Of a DNA stretch of 64,000 nucleotides, positions 52,785 through 64,000 are shown one piece after another. Under the pieces are notes generated by a model. That model had not been told where the DNA came from, did no database searches, and worked only from the letters and a program-made list of their open reading frames with translations. Source of the DNA: Callaeas wilsoni (Eukaryota; Chordata; Aves; Passeriformes; Callaeidae); assembly GCA_013398955.1 (NCBI GenBank), contig VWPU01006254.1, forward strand, positions 95,145 through 159,144. The letters are read 5' to 3'. Position 1 is the first letter of the stretch, and the number at the start of each line of letters is the position of its first letter. Position numbers and translations under genes: made by a program.

Positions 52785-52792
52785 ATATATAT
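52785..52792 (-). promoter_or_regulatory. TATA-like box upstream of the small minus-strand frame
   Basis: The sequence atatatat reads the same on both strands and sits about 40 bp before the ATG at 52747. Its spacing to a start site would leave almost no 5' UTR. Runs like this are frequent in AT-rich DNA. Confidence 0.2.
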
Positions 52793-55305
52793 GGTGTGTG
52801 ATCAAGACCAGCTTCCAAATAGTACAAGGATTTAGGCTTCTTGAGTAAGGAAGAAATCTTGGCTTTTGTGGAAATGCTGTTCTTAACCAATTTCATAAAG
52901 AACAGAATGGTGAGCTCATCTTTTGAGTCAGAATTCTCAAGCTAACTGCTCTTCAGGTCACTTTTTGCATCTAATATAAAGTGTAGAAACACCTGTTTCC
53001 CACAATATTCATAAGTGTTTTGACAGATGAGATCTGGCAAATTCTTTTTGCACCAATTTGCAGTGTTAATTAGAACAGGAAAAAACCAACCCCAAAACTT
53101 TGGCTTCTGTGCTGAAGCAACAAGTCGGAATTGCAGTGCAGTGGTTGATGTTTGCAGCCTTACTGGAAGGAGAGGCCTGAGTCCAGCTGAACTCCTCGCA
53201 GCAGTGATGCCTTTTGAACTCTGGGTCAGCTGTGTCAGTGGGGCAGGAGTATGTGGCACTGTGGGATTATATTTTCAAATTAATTTCTGCCTGGCAGTTT
53301 CTTGTGCTTTACAAGTGGATAAATCAGAAATGCCTGGTAGCATTCTGTACTCTGCTGCATGCAGAAAGCAGGAACAAGAGAATATTAGAATATTAAGCTC
53401 TTAAACCATTTATTCATTTAAATATTAATGAATACTAGAATTAGAGATGCCCAGGTGCTTGTTGTTCAACCCAGATATATTATTATGTGGTGTTTTAGCT
53501 CCACAGTAATTTTTTATAATATTACATGCATATGTAAAGATGTAAAATGCAAGCTAAAAAAACCCAAACCAAAATTGTGTGGATGCTTTCCTTTATTTCT
53601 GGGATTGACAGCTAAAATCAAAGTTGAAATGTCTAAAATAAATAGATCACATTCCTATTTGCAAGATCAGATGTAGGATATTGTGTCTGTAATTCTAGAA
53701 ATGAACTATTTGCAAACAACCCATAGAAAAAAAATTATTATAAAAACCAGTGATTTCAGATTTTTGTTTTCCTCTCATGTAGCAGTTGAAACTTTTAAGA
53801 AAACCAACATAACCTTTAAAGTAACAATTTTTTCAGTATTATGACATCTCACTTTTTTAACATTTCAATATTGTTTGATGTTTTAAGATTGATACAGTGG
53901 TCAAACTGCTGTTGAACAGACATTGTTCTGAGTGATTGCTGTAGTTGAATTCCCACCAGTGAGTGTAAAGAGTGCTTCTTACCGTGCAGTGTCTAAAGTC
54001 TGCTCAGCTCCAAGCTTTCAGGTTTTCAGAATGAAAAAGAGTCATTACCATTGCCACAGTGGTGATTGCCTCAAAAACTTAATGGAAAATATGTGTGGTA
54101 AGGTTTATTTCTGTGTTTGTTTTTAGTCAGATTGATTTATTTGAGAGGCAATATTGATAAATGAGGAACTTGATAAGACCCTAAAGCAGCCCCACTAAAC
54201 TGGCACTGTAACGTAGTGGTACAAATGTGAGACACAAAGATTTGAACGGAAAGAATGAGGTATTTTTTCAGGAAATAAGGGGTTTCTTAGCTAACAAATT
54301 CATCCTAGGTTTAAAAACACAGTAGTTTTCCAGTTGGTCATCTCAGCTCTTGTCATCCATGTATCTTTATCTAGACCTTGACAAACTGCTGCAGTCCCTA
54401 AAAGGGTGCCTGACTCACGCACTGAGATTGTTTCCTGCTTCTGGTATCCCTCATTCTTGTTAGAAAAGGAGGCCTACTCTGATCCTCCTCCAAGCAAGGA
54501 AATGTCTGTATGTATAAATCGTTTTCTTTTTTTACATTAGATTGGTACTTTCCAATCAAGAATTTAATCCTTCATGTGTGTGTAAAAGAAAAAGCTTTGG
54601 AAAGTTTGTGTGTCCATTTTGCTGGCTTGGTATCCCTGGTCCTGTTGTATTTTGGGGTGCCCATTTCCACAGAGAAATGTGGAAGGGACTATAGAGACCA
54701 CCTTATTCTTCTGGTATGGGGGGTGCACACATGTGGATCTCTGGAAAAAAACTTTGAGGATCAAACATTTGAGTAGCACGTTTTCTAATATTTAGCAAAA
54801 TCCCAGGGCAGATCTGATGCAATGCCATGTAGCCTGTCTTTGAAGATCGTGGTACAGAATGTGGATTTTGGGTTTGAAAGTCAGTTGTTCACCACTGCAT
54901 CCCTGTTAGCAACACTTCCCTTTCCACCTGTTTCTCTGTCTACAGCCTTTCAGAGCACCATATATCATAGTCTTATTTATTTTTTGAAAGTAAGAGCAGC
55001 ACCATTTTCTGCACTCACTTGTGTTCTTAGATTGGAAACAATGCCACCCGCAGCTCTAAATACTCTCCTTTCTCATTATAACAACATCCTTAAAACCTAG
55101 TCATTTTAGGTGTTATCAAAAGATGTTATCTAGAGATGCCTACTGTAGTTAATGTTGCATCAGCATTTTTATTTTAAAGACCTTTTTCTCAGGCCTATAA
55201 ACAGGCATAAAAACTTAGGTGGGGCAGCCACTTTGTATAGGAAAATTCTGAACTATAGGTGAAATTTGATGTTAAAGGAACTCTGTCAGGCATTGCTAGT
55301 CTACC

Positions 55306-55334
55306 TATCAATAAAACATCTGTTTTTATTGATA
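55306..55334. repeat. Perfect hairpin, 11-bp arms
   Basis: The arms tatcaataaaa (55306-55316) and ttttattgata (55324-55334) pair perfectly around a 7-nt loop. AATAAA appears in the left arm on the plus strand and in the right arm on the minus strand, so the structure offers a poly(A)-like hexamer in both directions. Confidence 0.7.
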
Positions 55335-58300
55335 TCAAATGTTTTAAATATAAGTGAATGTTGAGGTTTGGAGGATGTTAATGTTAAGCAATCTCCTGCA
55401 CTGCTGGAAATCTAACAACAGAGTGGTATTCAGGCCGTCTGAGCTGACTTTTGCCTACCACAAAGAAAGATGCACTAAGACACAGAGTACGAGAAACAAA
55501 TCTTTGAGAGGGATAAAGCAGATTTGTGAGATGTAGTCTAGGCTTAATTTCTGTGAATCAAACTGGGAAAGGATACAATTCAAACCTAAACTGATTAGTT
55601 TGATTCCCCTCTGTTTTTAATTGAACACTAAACAAATGAGTTGTTAACGACGTTTAACTCAGATAAGAAAGGTGTTTCACAAGCAAGCAGAAAGGCCATT
55701 AAAATAATTTAAATCCTTTCCAAAAGCTTTGTAGGCAATTGTCCTTCAGTTGTGGCATTGGCAGACAAGCCTGACGTCTGCAAGGGTGTATACAGATCCC
55801 TAGGAGCTGCAGATGTACTTCAGTTCAACTGTTTTTCAAAATTAAGATTCAACATCCTCTCTGTTTAGGATATTCTGGCACTCCCGGTTGTTAGTTTTTG
55901 CTTACTAATATGTGTTCTCTGACAAACTTGGGTTGAACTACCTTCAGGTCTTCTTAAAATGTTGTTCTGAGAAATTGCATAGTAACTGATGAGTAACTCA
56001 CTGCTCACTGGATTAGTGCATTTGGGAAGAGAGGACTGCTGCCAAACATGCACTCCTAAATCCTCAGTTTTGCCATGAATTCCATGACTATGTCCACATT
56101 TCTGTACTTGAAAGGGTAGTATTCCATGGCACATGTTGCATTTCTGCTGGGCAATTGGGAATATTCAACAAAGCAGGAAAATATGTCTGTTATACAGGAC
56201 CCTCTTTAGCTATTGACGTCTGTGTCTCTGGCTGGCACTGCAATGAATTCTTTTGGAGGGGATATCCGGAACCTGGAGCCAAAGTGTTGTGGAGCAGCAG
56301 GTCTAATCTTAGGTATTACTCTGGAAGCCGTTTTCTGTTGGCTATCCTGTGATTTTGAAGATTGCACCTTCAGTTAGAATCTGCTCTCACACTGCTCGAA
56401 TTGAAGATACTTTTGTTCCACCAGAGCTATTTCTGTAGGGCAACAAGGGGCTGTGCATTCCCTGAGAAAGCCTTTTACCATGAAAGGCATCCTACACAGG
56501 ATGTCTTGTCTCAGGAAGAAGGCTGTCTTTTCAGGGTTTTCTGCCTCATCAATCTGCATTGTCTAACCTGGTACACCCAGACCTGAGTTCCTAATGTTTT
56601 CCAAAAAGTGAATGAAAGGATGAGGCCACTGTTGGTCCTGTCAGCTCTACTTTGTAAAGGGCAGTTGGATGACAAACCAATTAGTTTGGGAAATATATTG
56701 AATACATTATAATGTAGTTATACATTATAGGCACATCTCCATTGTATCTACTGCATCAATTCAGTTTCAGAGAGCAAGAGTTGTCCTCGTTATATGTTTT
56801 GAATACAATTTGGGTGTTACAAAAAGCTTTTATGCAATTAATTTTGTTCACAGTAGAAAGTGGTTTCAACAGAAGTAAAAACCTATCTCTGGCTAGCAGA
56901 ATGATCCTATTTAAATGAAAGTGTTGTTCTTCAAGAATAAACTGTGTGACAAAGCTAATATTACTTTTCGGCTTTATATTAAAGTCATCTCTAGAGCATG
57001 AGCACATCCCAGTATGAATATGCATTCTGAACTTCCTTTCTCTGTACATTCTAGTAAGAAATGAGATACATGCATTGCAGAGAGAGACATACACAGCAGA
57101 GTAATATAATGCCATCCTTCAGTCCTCAGCTACAGCAGCTATACTTAACCTCCAATACTAAGCAAATTGCAGAGTCCAGTGAATTAGAGATCACTATGGG
57201 TCAAAGAGAAATTTCTTTAATATCATGACGGTTCTCTTTGTTCTCCAAAGATGACACATTAAAAAAAGAAATGGAAAGGCTGCTGTGAGCTGGTTTCTGG
57301 CCATGAAATATTCTTCCATAGAATCATGTCATTATGCCTGTTAGAAATACTGTTTTTTTCTCAGTTACAATGACATAAGGAAAAGGCCTTGCAGAAGATT
57401 CCCAAGGATCTGGGTCCTGTTCCATTGTTTCACCAGTGACCTAATATGTGAAAATCCAGACCCCAGAGACATTTGTGCTCTCTGCATCTCCCTTTATCTT
57501 CTCATTCTGTCTGGGTAGTGCCCATGTCAAAAACCACCATGGTGTTTGTGCATTGTACTGGAAAAATCATACATGCTCCTGTAAAATTACTTTTCCATAT
57601 TAAAAAGCTTTTTTCCTACCCAGCTATTATACAGCTGTGAATATTCAGCTGTTCTGTTGCCAGCTACTGGAATAATGTGTTCCCCAAATTATGAGAAATG
57701 AACTCAGGTGTGCAGCCTTTCTGAGGGCTCTTTGGGCTTGTTCAGCAGTTTTCTTTAGCTGGGCCTATATCAGTTCTCCTATCAGTCCTGTGGCTTGCAC
57801 AGATTAACAGGCACACACATGGACATGCCAGATTTTGATTGCTGATCCTGGAAACTGTATCAGTAACAAATCACATTAATAATCCTCTGAATCAAGGGAG
57901 AAATGAACCACTTGAAGCGTCTGCAGCTGTGGGTACTGACTTGTGTCATGTATTTGAAGCATTTTAAGGGAGTCTCATCTTCAAAACCTGCTGAACCTGA
58001 AAAGATTCCTGCTTATGCACAGATATGCATGCTCAAGCTGCATGGATACTGATGCTTGTCTGGTCTCTGGAGACTTCTAAAAGTTGAAATGTAAAGGGCT
58101 TGCAAATTATGTAAAAGGATGCCATTCTCTTCCTGCTCACTTCTCAGTAAACAACAGAACAGAGGAAACTGAGATTTGCTATATCTATTCTAAGTCCCAT
58201 GTTCTTTTTATATTGCACTCACTTCCAAAGTCGAATCCAGCACTGTGTAGTAACTTGGTAGCTTTTGAAATACTGGTCCTAAAATACTCTCCCTTAAGCT

Positions 58301-61300
58301 TAAACCTAAAAAAACTCCAAATGATTTAAAGTGGCACATGTCAAACAAATACACAGTGTAGTTTATTTTTGTGTTCTTTTCTTTTTTTTGTCTTCTGTTG
58401 AAGCTTTCTATTTCTAAGAAAATAATTTTTACTGTCCCTCTATATTGTGGGAAGTACAAAGACATTTTTCTGATTAACTATGCACGGTGGTGATGAGTTA
58501 AGATCAGCAAGAAGTACGCTAAAAAATACAGACTGATACATGTGTGTGTACTTTTTCTGTTCTGGTTTCAGATGGACTCTCACACTCCCTGTCCTTGTCT
58601 TTCTGCCTTCCTCTCCTTCTCAGTGAGTGTTAGCTTATGTGAGCAGACTCTAAATTCAAGTGAAAGTGCTATTACAAAGTATGCTGAGCAAGAGGACAAA
58701 AAGCAGAACACTTGGCTCTGTTGATGTTTTGATCTCTTACTTTATGCTATCTTTTTAAAGAAAAAAGAGCAAATACCTGTTTGATTAAAAACATGTTCTC
58801 TCCTTTGACAAATAATAGTTCAAGAGTACCTCTCCTGAGTTTATTTTCTGAGCCTAGTTTCAGATCAAATTATGGTGAGTTGGACTGCAAAACATGAGGC
58901 TATGAGGTTTTGTCAGATAACCTGAAGGGTCCGAGAGCAGGTCTTCTCTGGGAATAAGGTCTGGCACAAATAGCTCAGTGCAGCACAAGGGAGTGCTTTG
59001 TTTTCTGACTTTGTTCAAACCATGCCATGCAAGCTGCTTCCAGAAATAGGGAATGAAACTGGATGTTTTGTCGGCTCCAGTATAGCAAACCCTGTCACTC
59101 CATACAGAAGTCTTAGATCTGTTTGGTTTTTCCCTTTCTCTCTGAAAATACTCACTGTGGCGATGTTGACTTACTTTGAACTGTTCCACTGCAAAGTAGT
59201 TTTGCAAAAGAAGCAACAGTGAGGCCTACATTCTTGCTTATATAAGTTTTTGCATGTATTTTGCCACTTGAGTCCTTAAACATGGTTAAAAAGCTTTCTG
59301 TAAGACCCTGGGTTTTGCAGAAGAATTGACTTTCTGAAAGGAGCTGCTGCTTTGTTCACACATGAAATGTTTTTGCAGTGCAAATGCTGCTCTCATTTCC
59401 ATCTGAGACACCCTCCGACTTTCCCAGAGGTTGCACAGGTGGAAGTGGTGTCAGAGTTTGAAGCCCATGAGGCTGCACAGCTGGTCCAAGGACCTGAACT
59501 TGGCAGTGCTGGCAGTGCTCCTCTGCTGTGTGGCCAGTGCAAGCCTCTGACTGAAGAAAGACTTGGTCCCTGAGCAGTTCCTGAGATGCTCTAGCACAAG
59601 ATTGTTATTTAGTGACATGTGAACCCAAGGATATCGATAACTCCCTCAGAATCTTATTGAATCTGTAGCACAATAATGATGAAAGGTAGATGAATCCTAA
59701 TGTAAACAGAGGTGAGACTGAAAATCCATGCAGAGATGATCTGTTGAGTAAGAAGGCACAGTGTCACATCTCAAGGTTAGAACTGCATGTTAAATATCTT
59801 AAAAGCTACAGGAAAACACCACCTCGATATGTAGCAAACTGACAGGTTTATTCTGGGATGACAGTATTTTGGATACAGAATCTTCCTGGGTCTTTTTGAT
59901 GTTTTCTTTAATCATTCTTCCATAGCTTTCCTGGTAATCTGGGCAAATCTATAAGAAGGTCCTTCTTTGGTTCTATTGGATTTTTTTTCTCCCAAATGGA
60001 GAAAGTTCTAATATTTTTCAGTTGGCTTTTAAAGGTGTTTTTAATTTGTTTCTTTTGCAGTAAAAATCCATTTTTACAGCCATGGGCAAAGCAAAAATTT
60101 CTCATAGATTTCTGGCCAGTGTTCTTCTCTGGTATTTTACTTTGAGGTGGCCTCATCATGCCCTGGTACGGAACTCATTAGCTGGGAGCTTTTCTGCTGT
60201 AAGATGGCAGAGGAGAGGGAATGTATTAACTATTCCTAATGATTGAGCTGCCAGGGAAGGCTACGGTCCACAGTGATTGACAGGTAGAATCAAGTCTAGA
60301 TAATTCATTCTCCCAAAGCAGAAATAAAATGAAAAGGGTTGAAGGCTTTCTTGGGAAAAAAAATATTCTAACCTAAAGATCTCTCTCTCTTTTCTTTTTT
60401 CTTGTATCTCTGAGTTTGTAGTCTCAAAACAGTGAGCAGCAGCAAATGAGTAGTTTCTGGATGTTTCCTTCGTCTGGGGAGTTTTTCTCTTTATATTTGG
60501 TTCAGTTTTTCATGTAATTTGTAGTTTTCTCTAACACTTGCTTCTTGAGTTTACATAGTTAAGTACAATGATTTTCTGTAAATGGAAGCATGCTGCTCTC
60601 CAACTTGTATTGGTGGAAAAAAGGAGAGAGAGAGGAAACTCAGACCTACTTGTCATCTTCAGAGATAAAGAAAAGAAGAAGCAGCTCTATGTATCTGCAG
60701 TTCTTGCTGCAGCTCCAAGGCTCGGCTGTGCACTTGAAAATCTGGTAGAGATGGAAGAAGCAGGAGGGGTGGCCATCCACTGCTCATCTGGGGCTCACAG
60801 GCACGTTTGATGTTGTGGCTCTGAGTATTTCCATCATTGCTCTGTTTCTAGAGAGATTTGAAAAATTAATATATGGTATTGACCACTAATTTTCAAGATT
60901 TTTGCAGGTTTTCAGAAGCAGGAACCTCAAACTTGTAAGTGATGAGTAAGGGCCTTTCAGTGTATGCAGCAGTTCAAATGGAGTCAGCTGAAATCAGTAG
61001 GAACAGCCAGGCCCTCAGCAGTTTGGTAAATGAGGGTCATTACTTAAGGTAGGCTAGCAGTGTATTTAGAAGTGAGCCTGAGGGAAATCTGTTTCCCTTC
61101 CTTTTAATGATTCCTGTTCATCTACAGAGAAATGCAACCCTATTTCTATAGAGAAGGGGAGGCATAAATGGAAAAACTTTCCCAAAGCAATTTTATTTTT
61201 ATTCCTACTTTTTCAGTTAAGGCTTTAAAGGGAGGTCTTCCTGCATTTCAAAAAGATGAAGGGTAGCATGACTGTAATTATTCACTAGTAAGCAGTGTTA

Positions 61301-63646
61301 AAATAGTAGAATCTCTTCTCTCCGTCCCCTGTTTTGTGGTAAGGGCTAGTTTCTTCCTGTAGGTTCCACCAGAAACCTGTGCTGTAAAGGGTCTTCAGAG
61401 TGTGTAGGGTATTCTCCAAGAGGTACAGAATTGCTGTCACGTATCTCTGAATGTTCATATTGACAGTTGAGAATCTCAGATAAATGAATGAGAGCCTGAG
61501 GCTGTGTGGACCACTAAGGGCAGGTACTTCCTGGCTACTGCCTCTCTCTTTGGTAACTGTGCTGTTTCCAGACAACTGGAAAATAGGCTCGATGGCCTTG
61601 GGGTGAGGAGGCAAAAGGCCAGGCTTGGAATCGATCCCATCCAGGCTGTTCACCTGTACAGCCACTGCTAAATTTCTGTGGTTTGAGATGAAGCACATTC
61701 TTTAGCCTCTGTGTCCTCATATTATGAGGCTAAGCTTCTAATTGGATCTAATTGTGGTGCTGTATGCCTGGGAAGAATGTGGAAATTGGATATGATATAC
61801 ACCTTCTCTGCTCAAGTGAGCCCCCTTGAACACAGAAGGAACCTTTGCATTTATGGAAGAGGATTCAAGTGTATGAGTGATCCCATCTCTGTTAGCACAG
61901 TAATACCCACCAGCTTAATTTAAAACATTTACTTAAATACTTTGCTGGCTTAGAAGTGCATATCATTGAAGTTACAGGGTTTTTGAAGGGGCTAACAATT
62001 CTGTGTTCTGTGAAGTCTTTGGAAAACTATTTTGTTAATAGACATTATAAGTATCTTTAAAAAATGTCACAGTAGGAGAGCAGCTGTCTACAAATTTGGT
62101 GCTGGGAAGGAAGTAAGACAGCACTGGATCAATACAGGCTAGGTTTGTTTCCTCCCACATCTGCTTTATCTAAGATTATCAAAGCCAACAGCAATGATAC
62201 CTCTTCAGTTACTGTCACTGGGAAAAACTAGCGGATACGTTCCAGCTGTTTGGCCTCAGGTTTCACTGTCTGTGCTGGAATACAGCAGTGATCTAAAACC
62301 CTGAGACAAGACAGAAGGGCTTCTCAGCTGTCTAAGACAAGCTGGCACAAAATAATATATTGTGGACCTCCTTGCTGAGAACATAGCCAAAACTACAGAG
62401 TGGCTGCTACAAGATGGAGTGGGAAGGTAATGAAATGCAGCCGGAGGTAGCTATAGCATAGCATATAAATTGACTTAAAACAGGGGGGAAGGATTGAAGG
62501 ACTTTCCCAGAGTGAATGATTTTGTAGATTATTGATTTGGGCAGCAGTTTATTTAAACATTAAAACTCTGAATGAAGCAAGTTAGCCTGAAGAAAAGTGT
62601 GTCAGGTGTAGAGAACTTGTTACAGTTAACTGGCTAGCCTCTGAGGACTTTGTAAACTGTCCAGATATATTTATTATAGAAAATATTTTCTTGACGAAAA
62701 AAAATAGACTGTTACCCACTCCAGAGTAGGCTGTGGTATTTTCTGATGTGAATGCTTGAATTCTGTGGTCTGTTACCGTTACAGTTACTGTGTGACTGTG
62801 CTCAAGATTTTTTAACAACCTCTCTCTGTTTCCCAGGGAAGGAGAGTAAGAAATAACAACTTAAGGAAAAGAAAAAGTACTGCAACAGTTGTACCATTTC
62901 CCATCCAGGTGTTTGATTACACTTAGTGCTCTCTCCTTGAAGTGCCCCACAGCAATATAGAGGCACTTAGAAGGAACCTGTCATTCAGCAATGGAAGGAG
63001 CCTTCAGGAATGACAGTGCATATTCCTGCATTCCTCATGGCTCTTGGAAATCTGCAGATAATAAATTCCTTAGACTTACAGGTTTACTACCAAACAAGAT
63101 TGGTAAAATAAAAGTAAGACATTTAGTAGAGGGAGAGGTTATGGAGAATACTTATTTTATACTTACTAAGGACCAAATCTTAGTCCCTTACAAAGCAAAA
63201 GGAAGGGATGTAGGAGAAACAAGGGAAACAGGATCCCTCCACCTTGATGTCTTGGCAAGGGTACAGATGGTTCCAGAGTTTATGTGGGTGCACTACTCCT
63301 GGTTGGAGTGTTGATTTTAGCTCCTGCCTATGTAGTCCCTGTTCTGACATCAACAGACCAAGCTGAGTCCCCTCAAATCTGACACACCTTGAAGTTGGCT
63401 CCATGTGTGCATGTAAGAGAGAGGAGACTTAGCTAGGCTAGTATCAAAATCAAACTTGTGATACTTGCAATATTTCTGTTATTTTCTTGGCTACATGAGC
63501 TTTGTGTAGGCTAATGAGTTCATGCAGTCAGCTATAACTGGCATTAAATGGTCTCCCAGGTTTTGCAGCTTAGGCTTAAATGATTCCTCATGTCCATTTT
63601 CCTGATAACCCTACAGTTCCTATTCATTCATTGCAAAATTCTGTGA

Positions 63647-63664
63647 GCTGCTGCTGCTGCTGCT
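63647..63664 (+). repeat. (CTG)5 trinucleotide run
   Basis: Five uninterrupted CTG units, with one partial unit on each side. Short, and not in a supported reading frame. Confidence 0.85.
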
Positions 63665-64000
63665 CAGACCTTCTGAGCACTGCTTGCAGATAGAACTATG
63701 TCACATGTGTGTCTTTTCTCTTGCTTTTAACAGACTTACAGAATGAGTAATGGTCAGCAATTTACTGCACAGAGGGAATAGGAACAACAAATGGGTTATT
63801 AGCACCACAACACCTGCAGTTTTTATGAGTTGAGTGGACAAAAAAAGTGTGATTAGCATATAAGGGTAAAAGTACTTGATACTAAAGCTGATAATTTTGG
63901 AGCTATAGCTTGTCTGGGTTAGTTTACTCCCAGTAATGGAGTGTCTGCTGTCCAACTTGTGTGGTTCCTTTCCCCTAGTGTAGGGATTTTAGGAGTTCTT

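Larger units (their letters stand above)
52793..64000. other. Unique non-coding DNA to the window end
   Basis: No recognisable gene. Open frames up to 137 codons overlap on both strands and show no known domain. A hairpin (55306-55334), a strong splice-acceptor-like site near 58623 and a (CTG)5 run at 63648 are listed separately or under findings. A CR1-like string near 54670-54700 is too diverged to call. Confidence 0.6.

Noticed and set aside
54660..54700. CR1-like string (ggaagggactatagagaccacc)
   Set aside because: The resemblance covers fewer than 30 bases and the neighbouring sequence does not continue as CR1.
1..64000. CRISPR array, bacterial operon, tRNA, rRNA or snRNA gene, or viral coding remnant
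   Set aside because: No regularly spaced repeats, ribosome-binding-site-led gene chains, clover-leaf consensus boxes, snRNA landmarks or recognisable viral protein motifs were found on either strand.

Overview
The window reads as vertebrate, most likely avian and probably passerine, nuclear DNA. The evidence is a 3'-terminal CR1 LINE fragment with its typical octamer-like tail, a second CR1 end on the opposite strand, and two or three solo LTRs that look like bird endogenous retroviruses. The background is AT-rich and poor in CpG, with no operon-like gene packing. The longest open frame is under 180 codons and none is recognisable as a known protein, so almost all open frames here are chance or repeat-derived. 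The window is best read as an intergenic stretch or the inside of a very large intron.

Layout. Positions 1 to 9425 are unique non-coding sequence. A long LTR of about 1.7 kb (9431-11126, + strand) follows, with TG...CA ends, an imperfect 5-bp target-site duplication, a TATA box and a poly(A) signal. Unique sequence then runs to a 5'-truncated CR1 (15780-16406, +). A short inverted CR1 end lies at 23902-23957. From 24 to 37.8 kb the DNA is unique, with a T/G-rich simple repeat (27.87-27.99 kb), a CTCF-like motif (33.69 kb) and some small hairpins. At 37819-38924 there is a CpG-rich solo LTR, probably on the minus strand, with a perfect 5-bp duplication (GGTGA). About 310 bp further on is a second candidate LTR (39237-39799, +) with a TATA box, a poly(A) signal and a 4-bp flanking repeat. 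The rest of the window is unique non-coding DNA. It carries a diverged 59-bp dispersed duplication (40.65 and 42.48 kb), some simple repeats, and one small minus-strand open frame at 52.6 kb with a good-looking signal peptide, a TATA-like box and a poly(A) signal.

No tRNA, rRNA, snRNA or CRISPR array, and no convincing multi-exon gene, was seen. No retroviral gag, pol or env frame remains beside the LTRs, so they are solo LTRs left by recombination. The strongest interpretive points are the LTR cluster at 37.8-39.8 kb, which brings CpG-rich, CTCF-like and promoter signals into AT-rich DNA, and the small secreted-protein-like frame at 52.6 kb. The latter is speculative.
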